Assembly (NCBI GenBank): GCA_023457435.1
Contig: JAEWLS010000030.1
Coordinates: 1 to 64,000, forward strand
Direction of reading: 5' to 3'
Origin: Pseudomonadota bacterium
GTDB taxonomy: Bacteria; Pseudomonadota; Alphaproteobacteria; Rhizobiales; Rhizobiaceae
Length of the DNA: 64,000 nt
Made by a program: the position numbers and the translations under genes. Below, one piece after another: positions 35,110 through 43,634 of the stretch (position 1 is the stretch's first letter; each line of letters begins with the position of its first letter). The notes below the pieces were generated by a model. It worked only from the letters and a program-made list of their open reading frames with translations, did not search any database and was not told where the DNA came from.

Positions 35110-35622
35110 ATGCTTGCGAGCTACGCCACTTTCATCGGCTACGTGCAGAAGCTTCTCAGCACGCTTGGCGGCGTCGCCATCGTGGTGACCATGCTGCTTA
35201 TCGTGGTCGACGTGATCACCCGCTACTTCGGCCTGCACATTCCGGCGGTCTACGAAATCGTCGTCAACTACTTCATGCCCGCGATCACATTCCTGCCGCT
35301 CATGCAGGTCGAGCGCGAGGAGCAGATGATCTCCGTCGAGATCATGAGCTCGCTGGGCGGCGACACTTTCCAGGGCTACCTGCTCCGCTTCGCCACCTTC
35401 ATGGCGCTGCTCGTCTACCTGGCGCTGACCTACACGACGATGAGCGAGGCGCTGCGCCAGATGAAGGTCAGCAGCTATCTCATCGTCATGGACATTCGGC
35501 TGCCGATCTGGGCGGCGCACTTCTTTCTGCCGCTGGCGTTCGGCGCCGCCGTGCTCGTCGTCGCCTATCGGCTCGTGAACGGGCCCAGAGCTACCGGCAG
35601 ACCCCTGCCGCAGGGGGAATGA
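35110..35622 (+). CDS. dctQ: TRAP transporter small permease DctQ
   Basis: This 170-residue protein has four hydrophobic helices and the DctQ-like segment VVDVITRYFGLHIPAVYEIV. It is the small membrane subunit of the TRAP importer with the adjacent DctP and DctM. GGGAGG lies nine to ten bases before the ATG at 35110. It ends four bases before dctM. Confidence 0.85.
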   Translation: MLASYATFIGYVQKLLSTLGGVAIVVTMLLIVVDVITRYFGLHIPAVYEIVVNYFMPAITFLPLMQVEREEQMISVEIMSSLGGDTFQGYLLRFATFMALLVYLALTYTTMSEALRQMKVSSYLIVMDIRLPIWAAHFFLPLAFGAAVLVVAYRLVNGPRATGRPLPQGE

Positions 35623-35626
35623 ACCA

Positions 35627-36931
35627 ATGAGCGGTATCACCATCGGACTCATCGGCCTCGCGGCGATGATGGTCCTCCTGCTCGTCCGCGTTCCGATTGC
35701 CATCGCGCTCGTCGTCGTGTCGATGGGCGGCCTGTGGGCCTTGCTCGACATCGGAGCGGCCTGGTCGATCCTGCAAACCGTCCCGTTCGAGTTCGCTGCA
35801 AGCTGGACCTTGAGCGCGGTGCCGATGTTCCTGCTGATGGGCTACGTCGCCTATCACTCCGGCCTCACGACCAGCCTCTTCAACCTGTCCAAGGCGCTGA
35901 TCTGGCGGATGCCCGGCAGCCTCGCGGTCGCCAGCGTGCTCGCCTGCTCGGGCTTCGCGGCAGTTTGCGGTTCGTCCATCGCATGCGCCGCCGCCATGGG
36001 CAGGATCGCGATCCCCGAAATGGTGCGGGCGAAATACGATCCCAACTTTGCCAGCGGCACCATTGCCGCCGGTGGCACCATCGGCGCGCTCATCCCGCCG
36101 TCGATCGTCCTGCTGGTCTTTGGCGTGTTCACGCAGACCTCGGTGCTCGACCTCTTCATGGGCGGCATAGGCGTCGGACTTGCAACCGCCCTAAGCTATA
36201 TCGCGATTATCCTGATCGTTTCGGCCGTTCGTCCGGACATCGTTCCGCGCAGCGTGGAGAAGCCCGAAGGCGTGTCCGTGCTCGGCAGTCTCATCGAGAC
36301 GTTTCCGGTGCTGCTGCTCGTCTTCGTCGTTTTCGGCGGCTTGCTCGGCGGCATCTTCACGGCGACGGAGGCAGGCGCCATCGGCGCCGCGGCGGCGATC
36401 GCCATCGCTTTCGCGACGCGCCGCATGTCCATCAAGATGTTTATCGGTTCGGTCTATGAAACCGCGACCACCTGCGCAGGTCTGTTCATCATCGCGGTCG
36501 GCGCGACGATGCTGACGCGCTTCCTGTCGATCTCCGGCACCGGGGATTTCATTTCCGGCTTCTTCACCGGCATGGACCTCGACTACTGGCAGCTCATGCT
36601 GCTGATCACGCTCATCTACCTGATCCTCGGCATGTTCATGGATCCTCTCGGCGCAATGCTGATCACCCTGCCGATCTTCATGCCGATCATCCAAGCCGAG
36701 GGCCTGAGCATGATCTGGTTCGGCGTCTACGTCGCCAAACTGCTCGAGACCGGAATGATCACCCCGCCGTTCGGACTGAATGTTTTCGTCATCAAGAGCG
36801 TGGTCGGGGACATGACGTCGCTCGCCGGTATCTTCCGCGGCGTAGCCTTTTTCATCGTCGCCGATATCATCGTCGTCGGCGCGATCATCATATGGCCGGA
36901 AATCGTTCTGTTCTTTCCGACAGTCCTCTAG
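35627..36931 (+). CDS. dctM: TRAP transporter large permease DctM
   Basis: This 434-residue DctM-family permease has about twelve membrane segments and the conserved ASGTIAAGGTIGALIPPSI-type segment (here SGTIAAGGTIGALIPPS). It uses a sodium or proton gradient to import the DctP-bound acid. It is closely coupled to dctQ. A short-chain dehydrogenase gene follows 21 bases later, probably on the same transcript. Confidence 0.92.
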   Translation: MSGITIGLIGLAAMMVLLLVRVPIAIALVVVSMGGLWALLDIGAAWSILQTVPFEFAASWTLSAVPMFLLMGYVAYHSGLTTSLFNLSKALIWRMPGSLAVASVLACSGFAAVCGSSIACAAAMGRIAIPEMVRAKYDPNFASGTIAAGGTIGALIPPSIVLLVFGVFTQTSVLDLFMGGIGVGLATALSYIAIILIVSAVRPDIVPRSVEKPEGVSVLGSLIETFPVLLLVFVVFGGLLGGIFTATEAGAIGAAAAIAIAFATRRMSIKMFIGSVYETATTCAGLFIIAVGATMLTRFLSISGTGDFISGFFTGMDLDYWQLMLLITLIYLILGMFMDPLGAMLITLPIFMPIIQAEGLSMIWFGVYVAKLLETGMITPPFGLNVFVIKSVVGDMTSLAGIFRGVAFFIVADIIVVGAIIIWPEIVLFFPTVL

Positions 36932-36952
36932 GCCGACCATAGGAGCACCGAA

Positions 36953-37684
36953 TTGAAGGGACAGACGGCGATCGTCTCGGGCGGCGCGCAGGGGATCGGC
37001 CTCGCGACAGTCGAACTCCTTGCGCGGCAAGGCTACCGCGTCGTCGCGCTCGACATGAGCCCGGCCGTTCTTGAGCGCGCGGCCGAGCTGTCGGCGACCG
37101 GCCTGACCGTCGTCGGCCACATCGTCGACGTCACCGATCGCAGCGCGATCCGCGCCGCGACCGCCGAGTTTCCGGAAATCCACGTCGTCGTCTGCGCCGC
37201 CGGCATCGTCATCCCGAAGCCGCTCGACCAGCAGAGCGACGATGACTTCCGCCGCACCTTCGACGTCAATGTCCACGGCGTATTCCGCCTGGCACAGGAG
37301 TGCCTCGCCAGGATGCCTGAGGGCGGACGGATCGTCATGGTCTCGTCGCGCGGGGTGTTGGGCGGGCGCGGCAACGTCGCCTACGCTTCGTCGAAGGCGG
37401 CGATCGTCGGCATGGTGCGCGCCATGGCGATGGACCTGCGAGACCGGTTCATCACCGTCAACGCGGTGGCCCCGGGCTTTACCGACACGCCGATGATCCA
37501 GGCGTTTGGCAAGGAGGGCATCGCCGCAGCCTCGGCGCTCGAAGCGCGCGGTCGCCCGGCTCATCCGTCGGAGATCGCGCCTGCCATCGCGTTCCTCGCC
37601 TCGCCGGACGCGTCGTTCATCACCGGACAGACCCTGTTCGTCGACGGCGGCAAGTCGCTCGGCGGTCTAGCCGGCGCGGTCTAG
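36953..37684 (+). CDS. Short-chain dehydrogenase/reductase
   Basis: This 243-residue SDR has the cofactor motif GGAQGIG, the CAAG strand motif (VVCAAGIV), a catalytic Ser-Tyr-Lys set visible as VSSRG and YASSKAA, and VDGGKSLG near the end. It starts at a TTG (36953) with AGGAG upstream. As the last gene of the monooxygenase-TRAP unit it may oxidise an alcohol to the ketone consumed by the Baeyer-Villiger enzyme. It overlaps the convergent TetR gene by four bases. Confidence 0.87.
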   Translation: MKGQTAIVSGGAQGIGLATVELLARQGYRVVALDMSPAVLERAAELSATGLTVVGHIVDVTDRSAIRAATAEFPEIHVVVCAAGIVIPKPLDQQSDDDFRRTFDVNVHGVFRLAQECLARMPEGGRIVMVSSRGVLGGRGNVAYASSKAAIVGMVRAMAMDLRDRFITVNAVAPGFTDTPMIQAFGKEGIAAASALEARGRPAHPSEIAPAIAFLASPDASFITGQTLFVDGGKSLGGLAGAV

Positions 37685-38283
37685 GGCTTCCTGGCGCTGA
37701 GCATCGCCAGCGCGAGCTCGACGATGCGGTCGGCGAACTCGTCGGGTGCCAGCCGGCCGCCCTCGCGGTACCATACGAAGATCCAGGTGATCGCCCCGGT
37801 CAGCACCTGCGTTGCGATCTGCACGTCGCTCACCGAGATCGCCTTGTCCTTCTTCGCCCGCGTCAGCAGCGCCTTCAGGAGGTCGTCGTAGCGGCGGCGA
37901 TTGGCTTCGAGGCGCTGCCGAGCCTCCGGCGAGATGTACTTCTCCTCGCGGAAACAGATCGCGATCCCCGCCTGATTGGAGACGACCTCCAGCGCAAGCT
38001 CTCGCAGCGCGCTTGTCAGCTGCTCGAGCGGCGGCGCGTCGGTCGCGATCGCCGCTTCGAGCGTGTCGCCGGAGATCGCGGTCGCCTGCACGCAGATCTC
38101 GTCGAGGAGTTCGGTCTTGTTCTTGAAATGGTAGTAGATGAACGGCTTGGTGACACCGAGCGCCGCCGCGATCTCGTCGATCCGAGTGCCGTCATAGCCC
38201 TTCGCATAGAACTGGCTGGCGGCTTCCCTCAGGATCGAGGCGCGTTTGAAGTCGGCGACCTCTTCCCGCATCGTGCGCGCCAT
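37681..38283 (-). CDS. TetR family transcriptional regulator
   Basis: This 200-residue TetR regulator has its HTH at about residues 14-60 (TRIDEIAAALGVTKPFIYYHFKNKTEL) followed by a helical ligand domain, TetR_C-like and typical of acyl-CoA or aromatic sensors. It sits among the SDR, monooxygenase and ligase genes. Its promoter contains TACC-CTAG-AGTA, a variant of the palindrome at the two divergent promoters of the cluster, so it is the prime candidate for cluster-wide repression. Ligand unknown. Confidence 0.88.
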   Translation of the reverse strand: MARTMREEVADFKRASILREAASQFYAKGYDGTRIDEIAAALGVTKPFIYYHFKNKTELLDEICVQATAISGDTLEAAIATDAPPLEQLTSALRELALEVVSNQAGIAICFREEKYISPEARQRLEANRRRYDDLLKALLTRAKKDKAISVSDVQIATQVLTGAITWIFVWYREGGRLAPDEFADRIVELALAMLSARKP

Positions 38284-38330
38284 GCCGCGTCGTTCCGTCC
38301 AGACTAGAGTGGGGGCGATTACAGTAAATA

Positions 38331-38342
38331 TACCCTAGAGTA
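38331..38342. promoter_or_regulatory. Candidate TetR operator, site 2 (tetR promoter)
   Basis: TACC-CTAG-AGTA lies 48 bases upstream of the TetR start. On the minus strand TTGACC (38360-38355) is followed 17 bases later by TAGGGT, which falls inside the palindrome, so binding would block the tetR promoter. One half-site base differs from sites 1 and 3. Confidence 0.5.
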
Positions 38343-38385
38343 GCGGAATTCGCCGGTCAATCGGACAGAAGTATGAGAAAGCCGG

Positions 38386-39132
38386 CTAGGGGATCAGGAA
38401 ACCGCCGTTCACGTCGATGGACTGACCGGTGATGAAGCCGCTCATCGAGGCGCTGGCGAGAAACAGGTAGACCCCGACGCAATCTTCCGGAGTGCCGATC
38501 CGGCCGAGCGGCGTGGCGCGGCTCAGCGACGCCCGGGCATCCGCAGTCAGCCCGGCGTGAAATGGCGTCTCGATGATACCCGGAAGAACTGCGTTGACGC
38601 GGATGTTGTCAGGGCCGAATTCCTTCGCGGCAGTGCGGGTGAGCGACTGCACGCCGGCCTTCGCCGCAGCGTAAAGCCCGGACCCTCCCGGCCCGCCATT
38701 TCGCCCCGAGGCGGAGCCGGTGTTGATGATCGCTCCGCCGCCCGCGGCCTTCAGGTAGGGGTGCGCCGCCCGCATGGCTGCAGCCACGGAGCGCAGGTTG
38801 AGGTCGATGACCGCGTCGAAAAGGTCGTCGTCGCTTTCGTCCAGCCTGGCCCGCGCCGGATTGGCGCCGGCATTGTTGACCAGCACGTCGAGTCCGCCGA
38901 GCAGGTCAGCCGCCGCAACGACGAGTTCCTGCGCAGCCCCCCGCCGCGACAGGTCGGCCGGGATGAAGTGCGCCGTGCGCGGCCCGGCATCGGTCCGCCG
39001 GGGCGCACGCGACGCCGAGCTGCCATGCAGGCACACGGAAGCTCCTTGCCGCAAAAAGCCGTCGGCGATGGCCGCGCCGATGCCGGAGGTCGAGCCGGTC
39101 ACCAGAACGCGCTTGTTTGCCAGATCGTGCAT
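38386..39132 (-). CDS. Short-chain dehydrogenase/reductase
   Basis: This 248-residue SDR contains TGSTSGIG, VNNAGAN, the Ser-Tyr-Lys region (INTGSASG, YAAAKAG) and the C-terminal GQSIDVNGGF. It resembles 3-oxoacyl-ACP-reductase-type SDRs that oxidise or reduce secondary alcohols. It is transcribed divergently from the CMD-SDR-esterase-ligase operon across site 3, and lies upstream of tetR on the same strand. It gives the cluster a second alcohol/ketone dehydrogenase. Confidence 0.87.
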   Translation of the reverse strand: MHDLANKRVLVTGSTSGIGAAIADGFLRQGASVCLHGSSASRAPRRTDAGPRTAHFIPADLSRRGAAQELVVAAADLLGGLDVLVNNAGANPARARLDESDDDLFDAVIDLNLRSVAAAMRAAHPYLKAAGGGAIINTGSASGRNGGPGGSGLYAAAKAGVQSLTRTAAKEFGPDNIRVNAVLPGIIETPFHAGLTADARASLSRATPLGRIGTPEDCVGVYLFLASASMSGFITGQSIDVNGGFLIP

Positions 39133-39200
39133 CGTGTCCCAGTCGAGGTTTGTGCTGGAAACGCATTGACACCAATGTGAAACCGCAGTTAGCGTAAAAA

Positions 39201-39212
39201 TACTGACGAGTA
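39201..39212. promoter_or_regulatory. Candidate TetR operator, site 3
   Basis: TACT-GACG-AGTA lies between the divergent SDR (start 39132) and CMD operon (start about 39247). TTGACA hexamers flank it on both strands: 39166-39171 on plus and 39220-39215 on minus, so the palindrome could occlude both promoters. It matches site 1 in 11 of 12 bases. Confidence 0.6.
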
Positions 39213-39246
39213 GATGTCAACCACGCCGTGACTCGCCGTCGTCGAT

Positions 39247-40023
39247 TTGGAGATTGATGGGTTGCGGGCAGACGATAGCGCCTTGTGGGAGGAATTTCTC
39301 GCGGTCCACGGCGACGTGCCGCAGGCCTGGCACGAGCTGCGCCGCCGCTGGCCCGAGTTCTTTGCAGCCTATGCAAGGCTCTCGGCAGTGCCGTGGCGCC
39401 GCGGGGCGCTGGCACCCAAGACCCGCGAGCTGGTGCTGATTGCCATCAATGCCGCTGTTACCCATCTCAACCGCGACGCGATGCGCACCCACATCCGCAA
39501 TGCGTTGCGTCATGGCGCCAGCGCCGACGAGATCATGGAGGTGCTGCAACTCGTCTCGGTCCTCGGCATCCACGCGACCTCGATAGGGTTTCCGGCACTG
39601 CTGGACGTCGCCCGCGACACCGGCAACGCGCACCAGCTTCCGGGCCCGCAGCTTGACGAGCGCCAGCAGGAACTGAAGCGTCAGTTCACCGAGAGTCGCG
39701 GCTACTGGAGCCCGTTCTGGGAAGACTCGCTGAAGCTCGATACGCCCCTCTTCGAGGCCTATTACTGCTTCTCCAGCGTGCCCTGGCTGCACGGCGTGCT
39801 CGAGCCGAAGGTGCGCGAGTTCATCTACGTCGCCATCGACGCGTCGACGACGCACATGTTCGATCTCGGCACCCGCGGCCACATGGCCAACGCCTTCGGC
39901 CACGGCGCGACGCTGCAGGAGCTGCTCGAAGTGCTGGAACTGACCGTGCCGCTCGGCATGCAGTCGGCGATCGCCGGGCTTGAAATCCTGCTGCAGGAGA
40001 CGACGGAAGGAGCGCGCACATGA
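39247..40023 (+). CDS. Carboxymuconolactone decarboxylase family protein (two CMD domains)
   Basis: This protein of about 258 residues has two CMD/AhpD-like units: residues about 50-115 (LAPKTRELVLIAINAAVTHLNRD) and about 165-240 (LEPKVREFIYVAIDASTTHMFD). The CxxC redox pair of AhpD peroxidases is absent, which favours a lyase or decarboxylase/isomerase role, or a ligand-binding one. The start is TTG 39247 or TTG 39262; the second has GGAG about nine bases upstream. It opens the plus-strand operon with an SDR, esterase and CoA ligase. Confidence 0.82.
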   Translation: MEIDGLRADDSALWEEFLAVHGDVPQAWHELRRRWPEFFAAYARLSAVPWRRGALAPKTRELVLIAINAAVTHLNRDAMRTHIRNALRHGASADEIMEVLQLVSVLGIHATSIGFPALLDVARDTGNAHQLPGPQLDERQQELKRQFTESRGYWSPFWEDSLKLDTPLFEAYYCFSSVPWLHGVLEPKVREFIYVAIDASTTHMFDLGTRGHMANAFGHGATLQELLEVLELTVPLGMQSAIAGLEILLQETTEGART

Positions 40024-40784
40024 CCAGACCGCTGGCCTGGGTCACGGGAGCCAATCGCGGCATCGGGCGCGGTATCGCTGCGGCGCTTGCCGCGCGGGGT
40101 TTCGACGTGGTCGGTACCGACCTTTCGGAGAATGACGACACCGCGATCACCCGCGGGCTGGTCACCGAGGCCGGCGGCGCGTTCCGCTTCGTCTATGGTG
40201 ATATCGCCAGGCCGGAGCAGGCGCCCGCCCTCGTCGCCGAAGTGACGCGCGACCGGCCGCTGCACTGTCTCGTCAACAATGCTGGCCTGCAGACGCGGCA
40301 GCGCATCGACATCCTCGACATGCCCGAAGCAGAGTACGACCGCATCATGTCGGTGAATTTGCGCGGCACCTTCTTTCTGACGCAGGCGGCCGCCAAGGCG
40401 ATGCTTGCCGCCCCGGACACGCCGCATCGGTCGATCGTGTCGATCACTTCGGCGGCGGCGGAGGCCGTCAATCCTCGCTCCGCCGCCTACTGCATGAGCA
40501 AGGCCGGCCTGTCGATGATGGTGCGCCTGTTCGCGCTGCGGCTCGCGGAAGCCGGCATTGCGACCTTCGAGGTGCGCCCGGGGCTGATCAGGACGCCGAT
40601 GAACTCGGACGATCTCCGGCCCTACGAGGCGGCGTTCGAGAGCGGGCGGGTGCCCTATCGCAAGTGGGGCCATATCGAACAGGTCGGCAAGGCCGTCGCT
40701 ACGCTTGCCTCCGGCGACATTCCCTATTCCACCGGAGACGTGGTCAATGTCTCCGGCGGCTTCCAGATCGCCCAGATCGCCTGA
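40020..40784 (+). CDS. Short-chain dehydrogenase/reductase (FabG-like)
   Basis: This 254-residue SDR has TGANRGIGRG, VNNAGLQ, the catalytic segment YCMSKAGL preceded by VSITSAA, and PGLIRTPM. FabG-like enzymes interconvert 3-keto and 3-hydroxy acyl groups, but many family members oxidise other alcohols. Its ATG at 40020 overlaps the CMD gene stop (ATGA). It is the third SDR in this 11-kb cluster. Confidence 0.87.
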   Translation: MTRPLAWVTGANRGIGRGIAAALAARGFDVVGTDLSENDDTAITRGLVTEAGGAFRFVYGDIARPEQAPALVAEVTRDRPLHCLVNNAGLQTRQRIDILDMPEAEYDRIMSVNLRGTFFLTQAAAKAMLAAPDTPHRSIVSITSAAAEAVNPRSAAYCMSKAGLSMMVRLFALRLAEAGIATFEVRPGLIRTPMNSDDLRPYEAAFESGRVPYRKWGHIEQVGKAVATLASGDIPYSTGDVVNVSGGFQIAQIA

Positions 40785-40804
40785 GCACGAGGTCAACGCT
40801 GACG

Positions 40805-41677
40805 ATGGCAAGTCCGGAATTCCACAAGCTCGTCGCCTACATGGCCGCCAACCCCATGCCGCCGGTTGACCGCGAGACCATGCGCCGCAACATGGCGGCG
40901 TTCGGCTCCAACGCCAAGCTGCCGGACGGCGTGTCGGTCGAAACGCCGACGGATGCGCCGGTGCCGACGAAACTCTACACGCCCGCCGACGCCCTGCCGG
41001 GCATGGTGCTGTTTGCCCATGGCGGAGGCTTTACCTTGGGCTCGGCGGCCTCGCACGGTCACGTAGCCGGCTGGCTGGCTCACGCCGCGCGACGCCCGGT
41101 GGCGATTTTCGACTACAGGCTGGCGCCCGAACATCCGTTCCCCGCAGCACTAGAGGACTATCGTGAGATGTTCGGCTGGGCCATGCAGCGCGGCAACGCC
41201 CCGTCCCAGGTGGCGCTTGCCGGCGATTCCGCGGGTGCCAACCTCAGCGTGTCCGTCGCGGCAAATGGCGATGTCGCGCGTCCGGGCGCCATCGTCTGCC
41301 TGTCGCCCTCCTTCGACCTCGCCGGCTATCTCGCCATCGATCCGGGCAGCATTTCTGACCAGAGCGTCGACGCAGGCTCGATCGCCGATGGCTTCAGGCT
41401 CTACCTGGGCGACACACCGCCAGACCACCCTCGTGTTTCGCCGAACCGAGCGCCGCTGCGGGACCTGCCCCCGACCCTTGTCCAGATCGCAGAGACCGAG
41501 GTCTTTGCACCCGGTGCGCACGATTTCGTGGCGCGCGCGAAGGCTGCGGGCGCTGTCGTCGAACTCGATGTCTGGTCGGAAATGATGCATGACTGGCATT
41601 GGTATGCGCCGCGTCTCCCCGAAGCGCGGGAGGCGATCGAGCGCGCCGGTGCGTTCATCGCGAGGCATCTCGGCTGA
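40805..41677 (+). CDS. Alpha/beta hydrolase, hormone-sensitive-lipase (HSL) family esterase
   Basis: This 290-residue esterase has the HSL oxyanion motif HGGGF (72-76), the nucleophile GDSAG with Ser142, FDYRLAPEHPFPAA and a catalytic His in MMHDWHWY near residue 262. It hydrolyses short-chain or aryl esters and lactones. ATG 40805 follows a GAGG about 12 bases upstream. Within a cluster holding a Baeyer-Villiger enzyme its obvious role is to cleave the ester or lactone that enzyme makes. Confidence 0.9.
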   Translation: MASPEFHKLVAYMAANPMPPVDRETMRRNMAAFGSNAKLPDGVSVETPTDAPVPTKLYTPADALPGMVLFAHGGGFTLGSAASHGHVAGWLAHAARRPVAIFDYRLAPEHPFPAALEDYREMFGWAMQRGNAPSQVALAGDSAGANLSVSVAANGDVARPGAIVCLSPSFDLAGYLAIDPGSISDQSVDAGSIADGFRLYLGDTPPDHPRVSPNRAPLRDLPPTLVQIAETEVFAPGAHDFVARAKAAGAVVELDVWSEMMHDWHWYAPRLPEAREAIERAGAFIARHLG

Positions 41678-41712
41678 GCGCGGACCAGGACGTAAGATGC
41701 GCCGGTAGTTGA

Positions 41713-43587
41713 ATGAACGGGAACGGCGCCATGTCGAAACCATACAGCCGCCTCGGAACGCGCGGCGTCAACGTCGAGCCCGGCGCTTCCGGCGAGATTT
41801 TGCTCCGTCACCCGGAGCCGCTCGAGGCCTATCCGACGCGCTTCACCGAACGGCTGGAGAAGTGGGCGAAGGATGCACCGGATCGCGTGTTCCTCGCCGA
41901 GCGCGACGGCGATGGCTGGCGCACCGTCGATTTCGCCGGCGCGCTCCGCCAGGTCGAGGCTATCGGCCAAGCCTTGATCGATCGCGGCTTCGGCCCGACG
42001 ACGCCGGTCATGACGCTCTCGGTCAACACGATCGACCACGCGCTCGTCGCTCTGGCGTGCCTGCATGTCGGCATTCCCTCCGCGCCGGTCTCGCTCGGCT
42101 ATGCGACGCTCTCGGCCGATTACGCGCGCCTGTCGCATGCGGTCGATCGTATCCAGCCGGCGGCGGTGTTCACGCATGACGCGGCGCTTTTCGCAGCCGC
42201 ACTGACCGGCACGCTGTCCGAACGCGTTGAAATCATCGCAACGGCCGGCACGATCCCCGGGCGCACGGTGACGCCTTTGTCCAAGCTCAAGGCGGTGCGG
42301 CCCGGGGCAGGCATGGCGGCCGCGCGCGACGCCGTCACCGGCGACACGGTCGCGCGGCTTATCTTCACCTCGGGGTCGAGCTCGCTGCCGAAAGCGGTTA
42401 TCAACACGCACCGTATGCTTGCATCGAACCAGCAGATGCATGCCCAGGTCTGGCGCTTCCTCGAGGACGGCCCGCCCGTGCTGGCGGACTGGGCTCCCTG
42501 GAATCACACGGCGGGCGTCAACGTCGCTCTCGGTGTCGCCGTCTATTTCGGCGGGTCGCTCTACATAGACGACGGCCGCGCCACCCCCTCCGAAATCCGG
42601 CGCACCGCGGCCAATCTTGCGGAGGTGCGGCCGACCGTCTTTTTCGGCGTGCCGGTAGTCTACCAGCTGCTTACGCCGCTGCTCCGGGCGGAACCAAGGC
42701 TGCGCGAAGGCTTCTTTTCACGGCTGCAGATGCTGTTCTACGCTGGGGGCACCATCGCCGACAGCGTCTGGGCCGACCTGCGCTCGATGATGGTCGAGAC
42801 GCGCGGCGGGCACGTCTACACCACAGGCGGATATGGCGCGACGGAGATGTCCCCCAGCCTTTTTCTATGCTCGTGGGATGCCGGACGACCGGGCATCGTC
42901 GGCCTCCCTGTGCCGGGAGTGTCGGTCAAGCTCACGCCGGTCGGCGACAAGTACGAAGTTCGGGCCAAGGGACCGTCGGTCACGCCCGGCTATTGGCGCA
43001 ATGACGAGGCGACGCAGAAGGCCTTCGACGCCGACGGCTGGTACTGCACCGGCGATGCCGCGCGCTTCGACAATCCTGAGCGCCCGCTCGACGGCCTGGT
43101 CTACGACGGTCGCCTGTCCGAGAACTTCAAGCTGGCGACCGGGACCTGGGTTTCGGTCGTGCCGCTGCGCGCGCAGGCGGTGAAACATTTTCAGCCGCTC
43201 GTTGGCGACGTCGTCATCGTCGGCCACGGCGAGGCGGAGATCGGGCTGATCCTCTTTCCCATCCTGAGCGCCTGCCGCAATCTACCGGGCTGCGAGGACG
43301 CGGCCAGCCTGGCGGATCTCATTGGGCGCCCAGCCTTCCAGCGCGCCATGCAGGCACGGCTGGAGGAGTTGAGCCAGGCCGGCAACTCCGCAACGACGCG
43401 TATCACGCGCGTGCTGCTGGTACCGGAAGAGCCGTCCGACATCGAGATCACGGATAAGAAGACGCTGAGCTTCAATGCCGTGATGCGCCGCCGCGCCGCC
43501 GACATTGCGGCGCTGTACGCTGGCGAGCAGGGACCGCGCTATCTGTATTCGGCCTTTGCGCGCGTGGCAGGCCGCGCCGTGGCCTGA
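41713..43587 (+). CDS. fcs: Feruloyl-CoA synthase-like AMP-dependent acyl-CoA ligase
   Basis: This 624-residue ANL-superfamily enzyme has the ATP loop FTSGSSSLPKA (218-228), the adenylate motif YGATEMSP near 375 and a C-terminal lysine region DKKTLSF near 590. Overall it resembles feruloyl-CoA synthases, which are longer than most acyl-CoA ligases and activate phenylpropenoic or aryl acids. It is the last main enzyme of the operon. The start is ATG 41713 or ATG 41731; neither has a strong ribosome-binding site. Aryl-acid specificity is likely but not proven. Confidence 0.83.
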   Translation: MNGNGAMSKPYSRLGTRGVNVEPGASGEILLRHPEPLEAYPTRFTERLEKWAKDAPDRVFLAERDGDGWRTVDFAGALRQVEAIGQALIDRGFGPTTPVMTLSVNTIDHALVALACLHVGIPSAPVSLGYATLSADYARLSHAVDRIQPAAVFTHDAALFAAALTGTLSERVEIIATAGTIPGRTVTPLSKLKAVRPGAGMAAARDAVTGDTVARLIFTSGSSSLPKAVINTHRMLASNQQMHAQVWRFLEDGPPVLADWAPWNHTAGVNVALGVAVYFGGSLYIDDGRATPSEIRRTAANLAEVRPTVFFGVPVVYQLLTPLLRAEPRLREGFFSRLQMLFYAGGTIADSVWADLRSMMVETRGGHVYTTGGYGATEMSPSLFLCSWDAGRPGIVGLPVPGVSVKLTPVGDKYEVRAKGPSVTPGYWRNDEATQKAFDADGWYCTGDAARFDNPERPLDGLVYDGRLSENFKLATGTWVSVVPLRAQAVKHFQPLVGDVVIVGHGEAEIGLILFPILSACRNLPGCEDAASLADLIGRPAFQRAMQARLEELSQAGNSATTRITRVLLVPEEPSDIEITDKKTLSFNAVMRRRAADIAALYAGEQGPRYLYSAFARVAGRAVA

Positions 43588-43634
43588 TCGGCGGGCGCCG
43601 GATACAGCCGCCAGTCACGCCGGACGGCCGCTAC

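Noticed and set aside
32102..35110. A 1002-residue open frame on the minus strand opposite the monooxygenase and dctP
   Set aside because: The composition is Arg/Asp/Ala-rich, with no recognisable domain. It runs antisense to genes with strong motifs and is a GC-driven shadow.
38301..38311. A second TetR half-site (CTAGAGTG) in the tetR promoter
   Set aside because: Only one half matches the TAC(T/C)-N4-AGTA skeleton, so I did not list it as an operator.
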